64,000 bases of DNA from an uncultured Flavobacteriales bacterium (GCA_943788755.1 CALSRM010000001.1:434001-498000), one strand, 5' to 3'. Positions 1 through 11,967 are shown, numbered from the stretch's first letter. The notes: generated by a model from the letters alone, not told the origin. Program-made: numbers and translations.

Positions 1-170
1 TCGTTTGTTGTTACCTCTTCACTACCAATATACATAGGAACCTCAATTGGCTCTTGATTGTACATTTCTTTGTATTTGGCTAATAAACTATCTTTTTCTT
101 CCGAACCAGGGGCATATCCTTTTACAGGTTCGTTAGCAGGATATGGTGCAGTATATACTCCGTTTGACAT
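1..170 (-). CDS. pruA: L-glutamate gamma-semialdehyde (1-pyrroline-5-carboxylate) dehydrogenase, N-terminal part
   Basis: Only the first 56 codons lie in the window; the gene runs off the left edge. The translation begins MSNGVYTAPYPANEP and continues through a PGS.E motif to EVPMYIG. This matches the N-terminus of the Bacteroidota form of this NAD-dependent enzyme, which oxidises glutamate semialdehyde to glutamate in the last step of proline degradation. The catalytic Cys and Glu would lie outside the window. It is divergent from valS, with 190 bp between the two starts. The assignment rests on N-terminal resemblance alone. Confidence 0.75.
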   Translation of the reverse strand, partial: MSNGVYTAPYPANEPVKGYAPGSEEKDSLLAKYKEMYNQEPIEVPMYIGSEEVTTN

Positions 171-324
171 ATGTTGAGTTTTAATTTTTAAATTCTTAAC
201 GCGAAATTAAAATAACCTAGAAGATAGAGGCTAATAATAGCTGTTAAATATTAACAAATGAAGAATTAAACTTAAAATGGTTAACAAAATCAATTAATTA
301 AAGCTAGAATAGATTGCATTCTAG

Positions 325-332
325 TATTTTTG
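325..332 (+). promoter_or_regulatory. Bacteroidota -7 promoter element for valS
   Basis: TATTTTTG fits TAnnTTTG, the -7 element used by the primary sigma factor of Bacteroidota. It lies 28 nt before the ATG of valS, giving a predicted leader of about 20 nt. A correctly spaced -33 TTG is not obvious. Confidence 0.45.
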
Positions 333-360
333 CAATCGGAATACTACAACAATACTGATA

Positions 361-2997
361 ATGATGGAAATACCTAAAATATACGAAGCAGGAAGAGCAG
401 AACAGAAATGGTACAAATACTGGGTTGATAATGGATATTTTAAATCAACCCCAGATGATAGAGAGCCTTATACTGTTGTTATTCCACCTCCAAATGTAAC
501 AGGTGTGTTGCACATGGGACACATGTTGAACAATACTATTCAAGACATATTAGTGAGAAGAGCTCGTATGTTAGGTAAAAATGCTTGCTGGGTTGCAGGA
601 ACAGATCATGCTTCTATTGCAACTGAAGCAAAGGTAGTAGCTAAATTAAAATCCGAGGGAATTCAAAAAACAGACTTAAAGAGAGATGAGTTTTTGCAGC
701 ATGCTTGGGATTGGACAGAAAAACATGGTGGGATAATTCTAGAACAATTAAAAAAATTAGGAGCTTCTTGCGATTGGGATCGTACCCGATTTACAATGGA
801 TAAGGATTATTACGATAGTGTAATAAAAGTATTTTGTAATCTTCATGAAGAAGGGTATATCTACCGTGGTGTTAGAATGGTAAATTGGGATCCTTCAGCT
901 CAAACTGCATTGAGTGATGAAGAAGTAAATTACAAAGAGGTAAACTCAAAGTTGTATTACGTTCGTTATAAAATAGAAGGAACAGATGACGAGTGGTTAT
1001 CAATCGCTACAACGCGTCCTGAAACAATCTTAGGAGATACTGCAATTTGCATTAATCCAAATGATGAGAGATATTCACATTTAAAAGGAAAAAACGCAGT
1101 TGTTCCATTAGTTGGAAGGCAAGTGCCTATTATTTTTGATGAGTACGTTGACCCAGAATTTGGAACGGGTTGTCTGAAAATTACTCCTGCACATGATCCA
1201 AATGATTATGAATTAGGAAGTACGTATGATTTAGAGTCAATAGACATCTTAAATGATGATGGGACAATTAATGAGGATGTTGGGTTTTATGCTAACCAAG
1301 ATAGGTTTGAAGTTCGTAAGCAAATCGCTATTGACCTAGAGAACCAAGGTTATTTGGTTAAAACAGAAGATCATATTAATAAAATAGGATTTTCGGAAAG
1401 AACAAATGCCGTAATTGAACCTAAACTGTCTATGCAGTGGTTTTGCGCCATGGAAGACTTAGCTAAACCAGCTTTGGACAATGTAATGAACGATACTATT
1501 CAATTTCACCCAGAGAAGTTTAAAAATTCTTATCGCCACTGGATGGAAAACATTAAGGATTGGTGTATTTCTCGTCAATTATGGTGGGGACATCAAATTC
1601 CTGCATATTTCTATGGAAGAAAGAAAGATGATTTTGTTGTTGCAGAAACAATTGAAGAGGCTTTGGTTAAAGCAAGAGAGAAAACAGGAAATATTGATTT
1701 AAAACAAGGAGACTTGCGTCAAGATGATGATGTGATGGATACTTGGTTTTCTTCTTGGTTATGGCCAATATCAGTATTTAATGGGTTTAAAGAAGGTAAT
1801 GACAACAAGGACTTAGATTATTATTATCCAACCAATGATTTAGTTACAGCTCCAGAGATTATGTTCTTTTGGGTGGCAAGAATGATTATTTCAGGTTATA
1901 AATACAAAGGAGATCTTCCTTTTAAAAATGTTTATTTCACGGGTATTGTTAGGGATAAGTTAGGGCGCAAAATGTCAAAGTCCCTTGGTAATAGTCCAGA
2001 TCCATTGGATTTAATTGATAAGTATGGTGCTGATGGCGTAAGAGTTGGAATGTTATTGAGTTCTCCTGCAGGAAATGATTTGCCTTTCGATAGCTCCCAA
2101 TGTGAACAAGGACGTAATTTTTCAAACAAGATATGGAACGCATTTCGTTTGGTTAATAGCTGGGATGTTCAAGATATCAAACAGCCCAATTACGCTGCTA
2201 AAGGTATTGAATGGTTTAAAAGTAAGTTCAATAAGACTTTATCTGAAATCAACGATTCTTACGATAAATTTAGAATTTCAGAAGCGTTAATGAGTACGTA
2301 TAAATTAGTTTGGGATGATTTCTGTTCTTGGTATTTAGAAATAGTAAAACCTCCTTATCAGCAACCTATTGATGCGATTACGTATAAAGAAACACTTTCA
2401 ATATTTGAGTCGTTACTAAAAGTTATGCATCCATTTACTCCATTTATTTCTGAGGAGATTTGGCATTTAATTGGAGATAAAAAAGACGAAGATTGTATTA
2501 TGGTGGCTGAATGGCCTACATTAGGAGATGTTGACGAAGATTTATTATCCAACTTTATTCTTGCTGAAGAGGTAATTACGAATATTCGAAATATCCGAAA
2601 AGAAAAGAACATTGCAAATAAAGTTGCTTTGGACTTAATAGTAATTGACAATGAAAAAGCGAATCGATCATTTGATCCAATAATTTCTAAAATAAGTAAT
2701 CTTTCTAGTTTGGAATATGTTGATCACAAAGTGGATAATGCCTTTTCTTTTGTCCTGAAATCAAATGAATATTTTGTCCCGTTTAATGAAGATATTGATG
2801 TAAAAGCAGAGATTGAAAAAATAGAGCAGGAATTGAAGTATACCAAAGGTTTTTTAATCAGTGTTTCAAAAAAGCTGAGCAATGAACGATTTGTTAGTAA
2901 TGCTCCAGAAAAGGTTGTAGCTATTGAGAAAAAGAAAATGGCAGATGCAGAAGCAAAGGTTAAAATACTCGAAGAGAAGTTGAATACTTTTGCTTAA
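361..2997 (+). CDS. valS: valine--tRNA ligase
   Basis: Class I aminoacyl-tRNA synthetase that charges tRNA-Val with valine in the cytoplasm. The 878 residues are a normal length. The HIGH-type motif is in [13 protein letters not shown] (about residues 42-54) and the KMSKS loop is RKMSKSLGN (KMSKS at 537-541). The editing (CP1) domain lies between them, including [12 protein letters not shown]. The C-terminus carries the coiled-coil arm typical of ValRS (about 810-878). Two Met codons open the frame; either could be used. The stop overlaps the convergent gene at 2994 by 4 bp. No defects are seen. Confidence 0.97.
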   Translation: MMEIPKIYEAGRAEQKWYKYWVDNGYFKSTPDDREPYTVVIPPPNVTGVLHMGHMLNNTIQDILVRRARMLGKNACWVAGTDHASIATEAKVVAKLKSEGIQKTDLKRDEFLQHAWDWTEKHGGIILEQLKKLGASCDWDRTRFTMDKDYYDSVIKVFCNLHEEGYIYRGVRMVNWDPSAQTALSDEEVNYKEVNSKLYYVRYKIEGTDDEWLSIATTRPETILGDTAICINPNDERYSHLKGKNAVVPLVGRQVPIIFDEYVDPEFGTGCLKITPAHDPNDYELGSTYDLESIDILNDDGTINEDVGFYANQDRFEVRKQIAIDLENQGYLVKTEDHINKIGFSERTNAVIEPKLSMQWFCAMEDLAKPALDNVMNDTIQFHPEKFKNSYRHWMENIKDWCISRQLWWGHQIPAYFYGRKKDDFVVAETIEEALVKAREKTGNIDLKQGDLRQDDDVMDTWFSSWLWPISVFNGFKEGNDNKDLDYYYPTNDLVTAPEIMFFWVARMIISGYKYKGDLPFKNVYFTGIVRDKLGRKMSKSLGNSPDPLDLIDKYGADGVRVGMLLSSPAGNDLPFDSSQCEQGRNFSNKIWNAFRLVNSWDVQDIKQPNYAAKGIEWFKSKFNKTLSEINDSYDKFRISEALMSTYKLVWDDFCSWYLEIVKPPYQQPIDAITYKETLSIFESLLKVMHPFTPFISEEIWHLIGDKKDEDCIMVAEWPTLGDVDEDLLSNFILAEEVITNIRNIRKEKNIANKVALDLIVIDNEKANRSFDPIISKISNLSSLEYVDHKVDNAFSFVLKSNEYFVPFNEDIDVKAEIEKIEQELKYTKGFLISVSKKLSNERFVSNAPEKVVAIEKKKMADAEAKVKILEEKLNTFA

Positions 2998-3416
2998 ACA
3001 ACTTGATTTTTTAAAAGATGTAATTTGTTTTGTTCATTTAGCCATAGGGTAGCTTCAATTTCGTTTTTGAAAAATTGAACAGGATAGGGAACTTTATTTA
3101 TTTTAAAGTAAAATTTAGATAGTAACCTTTGTGAAAGTGATTCAATAATTAATCCAATTGCTATTGTGTTGGAATTATCTTCTTGAATGCTAACTTTTCG
3201 AGCTTCTGTCGTAATTGATCCATAAAGACCAGGGATTGATAAAATACACCTTTGCTCCCCTTTGTATAATGATTTTATAGCATCAATAAACTCTTGCATT
3301 ACCTCCTCTGTAATTTCATAGGAGTCTTCTCTAGCAAATCGTTGCTCAATAATTCCGTCACTCCTCAATGAAAATGTACAGAAGTCTAGTTCTATGGATT
3401 CTATTATTGTCGCCAT
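2994..3416 (-). CDS. SpoIIAA/STAS-like small protein (DUF7793-type), function unknown
   Basis: A 140-residue soluble protein without a signal peptide or membrane segment. The layout (N-terminal strands, a helix around [14 protein letters not shown], a central SIPGLYG strand-loop, then a helix with [22 protein letters not shown] and EATLWL) resembles small Bacteroidota STAS/SpoIIAA-like proteins often annotated as DUF7793 or hypothetical. No catalytic motif is visible, so no activity is proposed. It converges on valS with a 4-bp overlap of stop regions and is monocistronic. The family call is by resemblance and is moderate. Confidence 0.65.
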   Translation of the reverse strand: MATIIESIELDFCTFSLRSDGIIEQRFAREDSYEITEEVMQEFIDAIKSLYKGEQRCILSIPGLYGSITTEARKVSIQEDNSNTIAIGLIIESLSQRLLSKFYFKINKVPYPVQFFKNEIEATLWLNEQNKLHLLKNQVV

Positions 3417-3499
3417 TATATTTTACTATATCACCAAATATACAATTAAACAAGCCAAATGCCCTTTTTATATCATTAACAGCATAATATATTATGCAA

Positions 3500-4621
3500 T
3501 TATATGTGATTTTTATAAATTTTTAATAATTCATTGCGAACAAAATTCTTTGATGAATGTGTGGATAATGAATTAGCAATGGAATCTGGTAAAAGACCTT
3601 TAGTTTGGATAGAAGTCATAGCATTTTCAAGCAGCTCGTCACAGTTTATATCAATAAGCATCCCGTTTTTTTCATTGATGAATTGTTCAGGACCTTTACA
3701 ACGGGTAGCAATTACAGGTACACCGCTTAAAATAGCTTCAACTGTTACCATTGAGTAGGTTTCAAAATAACTATTTACAATAACACAATCCACTTGCGTA
3801 TAATATTCCAAAACATCTCCTTGTGAAATCCGTCCAATAAAATTTACAGAATCAGTAATGTTAGCATCCTTTACTAGTTCAGAAAGCATTTTTTTATCTT
3901 TTCCATCACCAATTATATCTAATATGCTATTTGGTTGGGTTTTTAGTGTTTCCGAAAACGCACGGATAACTCCAGAAATATTTTTTGTTTGATCGACTAA
4001 ATCAGCAACTATTAAAAAGGTGAAATTTTTCTTTTCCAATTGTTTTCTAATTCCTTTTGTTTCTATAACATTATCTACAATTGATATTTTATTTTGAATT
4101 CCTTTGCTTTTTATCGCTTCTGCTAGATGTTTGCTAACTGCGATTACTTCCTTGCAATTGTTTATCCGTTTAATTCTTTTTTTCTTTTTAAGGTTTGGAA
4201 TAGCGTCAAATCTTCCATCTAAATATCCAGACCAATGTTCTGAGAGAATTACAGGTATTTTTTTAAAATATTTTTCTGCAATCCATAAATTTCTTCCTGC
4301 GATATGACAATGAACCAAATCAGGGTAGAATCCGGAATCTGCAATAGCAGATAAGCCTTTTTGAAGTGCTCCTAGATAAAACTTTATGCGTTTGTAGGCA
4401 TTTCCTTTTGCACAATATACAACCTGAATCTCTTTGATGCCATTATAGTCATTAATAGAAAGAGAAATGTCAGAAATGTTTTTAGATCCAATTATTGATA
4501 AAACTAAATTGTTACAATCTGATGCGGTGGCAATAATTTGTTTCTGAATGAATGTTCCTAGCTGTATATCATCTGGGTTTGGATACCATTGCGGAATATG
4601 CAGTATTTTAGGATTGTTCAT
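3500..4621 (-). CDS. glycosyltransferase family 4 protein
   Basis: A 373-residue GT-B fold glycosyltransferase of the GT4 type. It starts KILHIPQWYPNPDDIQLGTF, the acceptor-side strand of this family. The C-terminal half has the donor-site region with NSYFETYSMVTVEAILSG and GVPVIATRCKGPEQF, containing the E-x7-E type signature. It probably transfers a sugar from a nucleotide-sugar during surface polysaccharide or glycolipid synthesis; the donor and acceptor cannot be read from sequence. It is the last of four minus-strand genes that also include an MBOAT acyltransferase and a MATE exporter. A 102-bp gap separates it from the MATE gene. Confidence 0.85.
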   Translation of the reverse strand: MNNPKILHIPQWYPNPDDIQLGTFIQKQIIATASDCNNLVLSIIGSKNISDISLSINDYNGIKEIQVVYCAKGNAYKRIKFYLGALQKGLSAIADSGFYPDLVHCHIAGRNLWIAEKYFKKIPVILSEHWSGYLDGRFDAIPNLKKKKRIKRINNCKEVIAVSKHLAEAIKSKGIQNKISIVDNVIETKGIRKQLEKKNFTFLIVADLVDQTKNISGVIRAFSETLKTQPNSILDIIGDGKDKKMLSELVKDANITDSVNFIGRISQGDVLEYYTQVDCVIVNSYFETYSMVTVEAILSGVPVIATRCKGPEQFINEKNGMLIDINCDELLENAMTSIQTKGLLPDSIANSLSTHSSKNFVRNELLKIYKNHI

Positions 4622-4643
4622 TTTTGCTAAGATAATAACTTTT

Positions 4644-4666
4644 GGTTCACGCTGAGCGGAGTTGAA
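4644..4666. repeat. possible dispersed intergenic repeat
   Basis: The 23 bases containing CACGCTGAGCGGAGTTGAA resemble the CTTCGACTCCGCTCAGC-type motif that recurs between genes in many Flavobacteriia genomes. Only one copy was noticed in this window, so this is a recollection-based call that needs a genome-wide count. Confidence 0.25.
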
Positions 4667-4723
4667 ATAAGATAAGTTTTTTCAACGAGGTTTGGATTTG
4701 TAAGTTCGTAAATAGTTTAAAAA

Positions 4724-6058
4724 TTAAACAACCTTTTTTTTCCAATTTCCTTTTTTTAAATACCAAAAAGCCATTATGCCTAGTACTGAGAAATAAATAA
4801 ATTCTGAGCACCAAACTAATTCTAGTCTTAATCGGAGAATGACTGTCATATAATATGTCGTTGTTAGGTATATTAAAATATTAATAAACTCCATAGCCAT
4901 TGTTACTTTGGTGTTACCAGTTCCAATAACCCCATTAAACAATATTGAAGCCACGCAAAATAAATAGATCGTCATGCTAATAATTTTTAATGTCGAAATT
5001 GACAGAGGAACAAGAGATACGTCGTTAGTGTACAACAAAATAACTTGTTCGGGAGCAATCCAAATTAATCCTAATAAAATGGTAGTAAATGCTACACATA
5101 AAACAATAATCTTCTTTAATAAGTCACCTATATAGATACTTTTACCAGCACCAATTAGATTGCTCACTAAAGTGTTTGTAGCTACGTTTAAACCCATTAA
5201 TGGAATTATTAAAACCATGTAAATACTTCTTATAATATGGGATACAGCTAATTCAGATTCTCCCAATTTTTCTAATATCATAAAGAATATGAACCATGAA
5301 CCTAAAGCTAAAGTATTTTGCATCATTACCGGTGCACTAATTTTGATTATACGGCCAAATAATTCTGTATTTAACCTGCCAAAGCGGAACATGTTGTACT
5401 TTACTTTATTCGAATCCCAACGACTATAAATAATGAAAAAGAGTAATGTTGTTATTTCTGCAAATACCGATGCTAAGGCTGCTCCTTTAACTCCCATTTC
5501 AGGGAATCCAAGTTCGCCAAATATCAATACATAGTCAAAAAAGACATTTGTAAGGGCCATTAATAGGGTGGAGTACGTTAATATATTTGTTCGTGTTGTA
5601 CCCACAAAATAAGAAATGAAAACAAAATTGAAAAGGGCAAATAGTATACCAGAGGAACGAAAGTTCATATAGGAAATAGATGCTTTACTAATTGAATCAG
5701 AATTGGTGAATGATTCGAATATTGCCGGTGAAATATAATAGAGGAGGAGAAACATGATAATGCCAAGTGGAATCATTAAAAACAACGTATGGTTGAATAT
5801 TGCTCCAACTTGTGCGTAATTTTTCTCACCGTTTCGTCGACCGATAATAATTTGAGAACCAGTAGACATTCCCATTCCTAACATCACAAAAACGAAGTAA
5901 AAAAGGCCAGCGTTACCAGCAGCGCCTAACTCAATTTCCCCCAATCTCCCCAGAAACGCAGTATCTGTTACATTAACAATGTTTTGAGCTACACCACTTA
6001 GGACAATTGGTATTGAAATGTTTAAAATATGTTTGTATGATATAGCGCCCGTTTGCAT
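4724..6058 (-). CDS. MATE family efflux transporter
   Basis: A 444-residue polytopic inner-membrane protein with about 12 hydrophobic segments in two homologous halves. The opening ILNISIPIVLSGVAQNIVNVTDTAFLGRLG is the conserved first helix and loop of MATE transporters (see the D..FLGRLG part), and STGSQIIIGRRNGE follows in the second segment. These carriers export drugs or metabolites in exchange for Na+ or H+; the substrate cannot be told. The start is set by a TATATTTG box 5 nt upstream, suggesting a leaderless transcript separate from the preceding gene. Confidence 0.9.
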   Translation of the reverse strand: MQTGAISYKHILNISIPIVLSGVAQNIVNVTDTAFLGRLGEIELGAAGNAGLFYFVFVMLGMGMSTGSQIIIGRRNGEKNYAQVGAIFNHTLFLMIPLGIIMFLLLYYISPAIFESFTNSDSISKASISYMNFRSSGILFALFNFVFISYFVGTTRTNILTYSTLLMALTNVFFDYVLIFGELGFPEMGVKGAALASVFAEITTLLFFIIYSRWDSNKVKYNMFRFGRLNTELFGRIIKISAPVMMQNTLALGSWFIFFMILEKLGESELAVSHIIRSIYMVLIIPLMGLNVATNTLVSNLIGAGKSIYIGDLLKKIIVLCVAFTTILLGLIWIAPEQVILLYTNDVSLVPLSISTLKIISMTIYLFCVASILFNGVIGTGNTKVTMAMEFINILIYLTTTYYMTVILRLRLELVWCSEFIYFSVLGIMAFWYLKKGNWKKKVV

Positions 6059-6063
6059 ACGCG

Positions 6064-6071
6064 CAAATATA
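6064..6071 (-). promoter_or_regulatory. -7 promoter element for the MATE gene, nearly abutting the start codon
   Basis: On the minus strand TATATTTG (TAnnTTTG) ends 5 nt before the ATG. Transcription starting about 5-7 nt downstream would produce an mRNA with almost no leader. Confidence 0.5.
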
Positions 6072-6091
6072 CGTTTATGTAATTAGGGTTT

Positions 6092-7504
6092 TCAAATAGT
6101 AGGCGCTGATAATTTAGTATTGACAACCTTCGTTTGTAGAATTTTAATAAATTCTATATCATTAGCTGGTATGGAGTAAATATATTGTTCTCCAGGTATA
6201 TGGTATTTATTAAAAGGTAAATTAACTTGAATTCTTTGCGGCTTTCCTTTTAATTTCACATCCACTATCATCCGAACTTCTAAGTCCTCCTTTTCACTTT
6301 CTAGAATATAGGATTTAGGGATTTTAGCCATAATTATTTTCACCTTTTCTTCTTGAACAATTCCAACTTCTTTTATTGTAAAGTTTTCTGTAACAATTTC
6401 ATTTTGAACAAAAAGTACTTTATTTCCCAAAATCATAGGATTGTTGTAAAAATAACTTTCCTCTCCATAAAACATATTGTGCCAAACCTGATCTGCTTTT
6501 CTATTTGGTAACCCAGCAGAATTAGTGCTATTTTGGATGCTATCTGAAAGGCTGTAGGTAACAATTAATGAACCTAAGTATGTCATGTGTTGATTTCCAT
6601 AAGTGTTTTCAAAGCAATCGGGAGTTAGCATATCTTCTTGGTAAAATTGTTGGAAGTCAAATAATTCATAGCCGTATTTTTTTTCGATTAAGTTTGACAG
6701 TAGTTCATAGCGTGTATTGTAATTTTCAATATGATCTTTATAAACAGGAATGGTGAAAAAGACAGGTTGAATATTATTGTCCTCTAGTAAATCAATTAAA
6801 AGTTGCAAGCTATTCAGCTGTTCATCACTAATGGTTAAGCTATCTCCATCAACTGCTGGTCCATCGGATTCGTATATATTTAAAATAGAATCCTTGATTC
6901 CAGAAGTGAACCGAACGTACCTTCCTAAGTATAGCTTGTTATTTACAACTTCTGTTTTTTCTTTGTTTTTTTCTATTTGCTCGGTATTAGTAAATAAGAA
7001 GTTATGATTTCTAATACTTGTCGACCATGCAAATGCGTATTCTTCAATATCAAACCATCGAGGTGTTGTAATTACTTTCTCATAAATATTTCGACGCGCA
7101 TCAAAGTCCTTATATAAAAATGATTTCCCGGAACCTTCTTTATCAGCCATAATCGTGCTGTTAAGAGTGCTAACCTCTATAGCTACTATTTTTGGTTTAC
7201 AAATAGTTAAGCCTTCTCTAAGGTTATAATAGCACTGACTTAAAGATCCATTGGGTGTTGCCAATACAAATGTATTTAACCCAAGTATCGAACTCATTGT
7301 TTTTGGGTTGATGCCACAGTATGTTTTTGAATTACCAAGAATCAATAAATCAATTTCATTTTCATTGGTAAACTTATATATACCATCCCATCTTTTCTCA
7401 ACGTGATCCTCGTCAAATGAAAAAAGTTTTGATGCATCTAAATAGTAAACGGTGCCAAGAACAACAATCATTATTACTACTATTTTTATAACCATTTTCT
7501 TCAT
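6092..7504 (-). CDS. SGNH/AlgJ-like membrane-anchored protein paired with MBOAT
   Basis: A 470-residue protein with one N-terminal membrane anchor (VIKIVVIMIVVLGTVYYL) and an extracytoplasmic body. The motif DLLILGNSKTYCGIN looks like block I of SGNH hydrolases, in the degenerate form seen in DltD/AlgJ-like partners of MBOAT acyltransferases. A downstream GNQHMTYLG may provide the distal His block. The start is 12 bp after the MBOAT stop, so the two are co-transcribed. The likely role is accepting or handing on an acyl group in O-acylation of a surface polymer. This is inferred from context and fold-like motifs, and direct esterase activity is equally possible. Confidence 0.6.
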   Translation of the reverse strand: MKKMVIKIVVIMIVVLGTVYYLDASKLFSFDEDHVEKRWDGIYKFTNENEIDLLILGNSKTYCGINPKTMSSILGLNTFVLATPNGSLSQCYYNLREGLTICKPKIVAIEVSTLNSTIMADKEGSGKSFLYKDFDARRNIYEKVITTPRWFDIEEYAFAWSTSIRNHNFLFTNTEQIEKNKEKTEVVNNKLYLGRYVRFTSGIKDSILNIYESDGPAVDGDSLTISDEQLNSLQLLIDLLEDNNIQPVFFTIPVYKDHIENYNTRYELLSNLIEKKYGYELFDFQQFYQEDMLTPDCFENTYGNQHMTYLGSLIVTYSLSDSIQNSTNSAGLPNRKADQVWHNMFYGEESYFYNNPMILGNKVLFVQNEIVTENFTIKEVGIVQEEKVKIIMAKIPKSYILESEKEDLEVRMIVDVKLKGKPQRIQVNLPFNKYHIPGEQYIYSIPANDIEFIKILQTKVVNTKLSAPTI

Positions 7505-7516
7505 TATAAATCAAAT

Positions 7517-8971
7517 TTAAAATTGAAAGTATAAGAACTGATTATCGCTAACGTCTTCACCATACGCTCCCAAATAAATTATCATGAGTATTGCGGTAAT
7601 ATACACTGCAAAACGGATAACAATATTTCTCTCGGAAAGGAATTTATATAGGTCTTTTTTCTCTTGAATATAATCAAGGATATAAATACCAACTAAACAG
7701 TAAAATACAAATTTGAACTCTGAAACTGTTAGCCCTAGTTCATATAAGTTATCCCAACCGGCTAAAGATATATTTTGAAATACGTAAATCGCATCATCAA
7801 ATGTTTGCGCTCTAAAAAAGATTAACGAGCCACCCCAAAGTAACATTACAACAGCACTTTGTACTAAACGTTTAATGAAGTAGGTTTTCGGTTTTTTTGA
7901 AGTTTTTCTGCTGTCAATAAACACTTGAGCGATTAAAAAGATACCGTTTAATAGCCCCCATAGGGCAAAATTCCAACTGGCACCGTGCCATAAACCACTC
8001 AATAAAAATGTGATTAGCAAGTTGATTAAATGTCTTTTTACTCCTCTTTTATTTCCTCCAAGCGGAATATAAACATAGTCTCTAAACCATGTGGATAAAG
8101 AAATATGCCACCTATGCCAAAAGTCAGAGATAGAAGTAGCCAAATAAGGTCTTCTGAAGTTACTTTGTAAGTCAAAACCTAATACTCTTGCAGCACCAAT
8201 TGCAATGTTTGAATATGCAGAGAAATCTAAGTACAATTGAAACATAAAAAAGAATGAGGCGATGAATAAAGAGGCCCCAGTATGATCAAGCAAATAGTTA
8301 TGTGATTCATCGTGTTTGTAAACGGTATTGACTAAAATAGCAAGCCTATCAGCAATGACTATCTTGACGAAGAATCCCCAAAGCATGAGTAATAATCCAT
8401 TTTTTACACGTTCGTATTCAAATACCACCTTATTATAAAATTGAGGGATCAGGTGTTTTGCTCTTTCAATTGGCCCGGCTACTAATTGTGGGAAGAATGA
8501 TACGTATGTTGCAAAAATACCCACGTGCTTGATAGGTTTAATTTTATCGTAATAGATGTCAATGGTATAACTCAATGTCTGAAACGTATAAAAGGAGATT
8601 CCAACGGGTAATAGCAACTTAAGAGTGCTTGGGTCAAATTGTATACTAAATAGATTTAAAGTATCACGGATAGAATCATTGAAGAAGTCCCAGTATTTAA
8701 AAGTGAATAATAGCCCTAGATTGACAAATAAACTTAAGAATAGCCAAAGTTGTTTTCTCTTTTTGGAATCTGCATTTTCAATTGCTAATCCAGCACCAAA
8801 ATCAACTAAGGTGGAGGCTACAATTAGAATAATATATTCCGCCTTCCACGACATGTAAAAGTAGTAGCTCGCAATTAATAATAGTATCCACCGAAATTTT
8901 TGCGGAAGCGCATAATAAAGCCCAACAACAATTGGGAAAAACATTAAAAAATGAAATGAATTAAACAACAT
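7517..8971 (-). CDS. MBOAT family O-acyltransferase (AlgI/DltB-like)
   Basis: A 484-residue multi-spanning membrane protein. It has the AlgI-type N-terminus (MLFNSFHFLMFFPIVVGLYY), the central FFPQLVAGPIERAKHLIPQ motif, the amphipathic DFWHRWHISLSTWFRDYVY segment, and the catalytic-His helix LLSGLWHGASWNFALWG. This family moves an acyl group from a cytoplasmic donor across the membrane to an extracellular polysaccharide. It is first in a unit with the SGNH-like gene. The polymer acylated is unknown. The C-terminus (EDVSDNQFLYFQF) is typical for the family, so the protein is complete. Confidence 0.92.
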   Translation of the reverse strand: MLFNSFHFLMFFPIVVGLYYALPQKFRWILLLIASYYFYMSWKAEYIILIVASTLVDFGAGLAIENADSKKRKQLWLFLSLFVNLGLLFTFKYWDFFNDSIRDTLNLFSIQFDPSTLKLLLPVGISFYTFQTLSYTIDIYYDKIKPIKHVGIFATYVSFFPQLVAGPIERAKHLIPQFYNKVVFEYERVKNGLLLMLWGFFVKIVIADRLAILVNTVYKHDESHNYLLDHTGASLFIASFFFMFQLYLDFSAYSNIAIGAARVLGFDLQSNFRRPYLATSISDFWHRWHISLSTWFRDYVYIPLGGNKRGVKRHLINLLITFLLSGLWHGASWNFALWGLLNGIFLIAQVFIDSRKTSKKPKTYFIKRLVQSAVVMLLWGGSLIFFRAQTFDDAIYVFQNISLAGWDNLYELGLTVSEFKFVFYCLVGIYILDYIQEKKDLYKFLSERNIVIRFAVYITAILMIIYLGAYGEDVSDNQFLYFQF

Positions 8972-9203
8972 TTACTCGGGGTTAAGCATTATAAAGTTTA
9001 ACGAAAATAATAAATTTATTAAATAATAATCCGTTTTTTTTAGTTAAAAAAGCTAATAAAAAACTTAATAATGAGCAGGTTATAAGGATGCATGTTTGTT
9101 TTTTAGCTCCATTTTGAACTCACTCAATATAGGTTGCCGAGAATCAAAATTAGTAATCATAACGAATTAAAAAGCAACTTTAATGATATTAATTCTTGAT
9201 TTA

Positions 9204-10829
<1,626 letters not shown>

Positions 10830-10838
10830 TTAAGGGCG

Positions 10839-10846
10839 CAAAGATA
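10839..10846 (-). promoter_or_regulatory. -7 promoter element for the ABC-F gene
   Basis: TATCTTTG on the minus strand fits TAnnTTTG and lies 21 nt before the start codon of the ABC-F gene. Confidence 0.4.
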
Positions 10847-10931
10847 ATGGTTTTATTTGGATTGCATGCTCTTATAACTTCGAAAGAAGCAATATTCGTT
10901 AGGGCATATAGGTCATTTTCGACTTAAAATA

Positions 10932-11792
10932 CTATATATTTTCTTCCCCTTTTTCAGCTTCAATAATTAAGTAAATTCCGTCTTCTTTAATTATAATAAG
11001 TTTGTGTTTATATAGCCACCCGATTGCTTTTTTGAAGACTTTTTTACTTATTTCCAATTCAGATTTAATTTCTTCAGGAGTGCTCTTGTCTGTAAGGTCC
11101 AAAAAGCCATTACATTCTTTTAGTGTTTCCAAAATTTTAGCAGAAACAGGCTCGATAATATGTTGAAAACCTTCTTGTTCTAGCACTATGTCTAGTTTTC
11201 CATCGTCTCTTACGGTTTTAACAAAGCCTTCTAAAAAATCCCCTTCTTGCAAACGTTTGAATATTTTCTCCTTATATATAAGTCCTTTGTATTTATCTTG
11301 AACAATAACGTTTGCCCCTAAGTCAGAAAAGTTGCGGACTACGAGGTTAACTTTATCTCCTTCTTTGACCTCAATTGTTTCGGATTTCAGGTACTTGTCT
11401 AATTTACTAGTACCAACCAGTCTTTCTGTTTTGTCATCAACATATAAATAGATGACATACCAGTTTCCAGCCACCATTTTTTGATGTTGCTCATTAAATG
11501 GAACCAATAAATCCTTTTCAAGTCCCCAATCTAAAAAAGCGCCAACTTCGTTGGTCTCATTCACTTCTAAATAAGCAAATTCCCCTACTATAAGGTAAGG
11601 TTCTAATGTTGTTGCAACAAAACGATCTTCAGAATCTTTATATATAAAGACCTTGGCTTCTTTTTTAATCCTGTGGTTATCCGAAATGTATTTATTGGGC
11701 AACAATACTTCAGCTCCTTCTTCGTCAGCCAGATAAAAACCATTATCTGACCTTCTTGTAATAGTAAGCGTATTAAATTTTCCTAATTCCAT
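10932..11792 (-). CDS. cvfB: S1-like RNA-binding protein of the CvfB family
   Basis: A 286-residue cytoplasmic protein made of S1-like OB folds and a C-terminal winged helix. It starts MELGKFNTLTITRRSDNGFYLAD and has the family's GAFLDWGLEKDLLVPFNEQ segment in the second S1-like domain, with another S1-like domain around 148-210. The winged helix is near EEIKSELEISKKVFKKAIG. CvfB proteins bind RNA and were first described as a virulence-gene regulator in Staphylococcus; in Bacteroidota the targets are unknown. A TATCTTTG box ends 5 nt before the ATG. Confidence 0.88.
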   Translation of the reverse strand: MELGKFNTLTITRRSDNGFYLADEEGAEVLLPNKYISDNHRIKKEAKVFIYKDSEDRFVATTLEPYLIVGEFAYLEVNETNEVGAFLDWGLEKDLLVPFNEQHQKMVAGNWYVIYLYVDDKTERLVGTSKLDKYLKSETIEVKEGDKVNLVVRNFSDLGANVIVQDKYKGLIYKEKIFKRLQEGDFLEGFVKTVRDDGKLDIVLEQEGFQHIIEPVSAKILETLKECNGFLDLTDKSTPEEIKSELEISKKVFKKAIGWLYKHKLIIIKEDGIYLIIEAEKGEENI

Positions 11793-11797
11793 GCTTG

Positions 11798-11805
11798 CAA
11801 AGATA
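11798..11805 (-). promoter_or_regulatory. -7 promoter element for cvfB, nearly abutting the start codon
   Basis: Minus-strand TATCTTTG (TAnnTTTG), then 5 nt, then ATG. It predicts a leaderless or near-leaderless cvfB mRNA. Confidence 0.5.
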
Positions 11806-11910
11806 GGCTATAATTCGAATTGGAATTATACATTAATGTTTTGTAAGATTTCTTTTGCTTTAGCCCTGTATAGTAAGTAGGCAGCTCCTTAAAATGTGAA
11901 ATTAATATAA

Positions 11911-11946
11911 TAAAATAAAAAAAGACCCCAACATATGTCGAGGTCT
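11911..11946 (-). terminator. intrinsic terminator of pckA
   Basis: Read on the minus strand, an imperfect hairpin (AGACCTC with GGGGTCT, loop around the ACATATGT region) lies about 20 nt after the pckA stop and runs straight into a T-rich tract (TTTTTTTATTTTATT). Confidence 0.7.
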
Positions 11947-11967
11947 CTTCAATAAAATAATTCTGTT

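Noticed and set aside
3394-3576. 60-codon plus-strand frame across the gap between the SpoIIAA-like gene and the glycosyltransferase
   Set aside because: It overlaps both neighbours antisense and is A+T-rich with Ile/Tyr/Lys bias typical of non-coding sequence.
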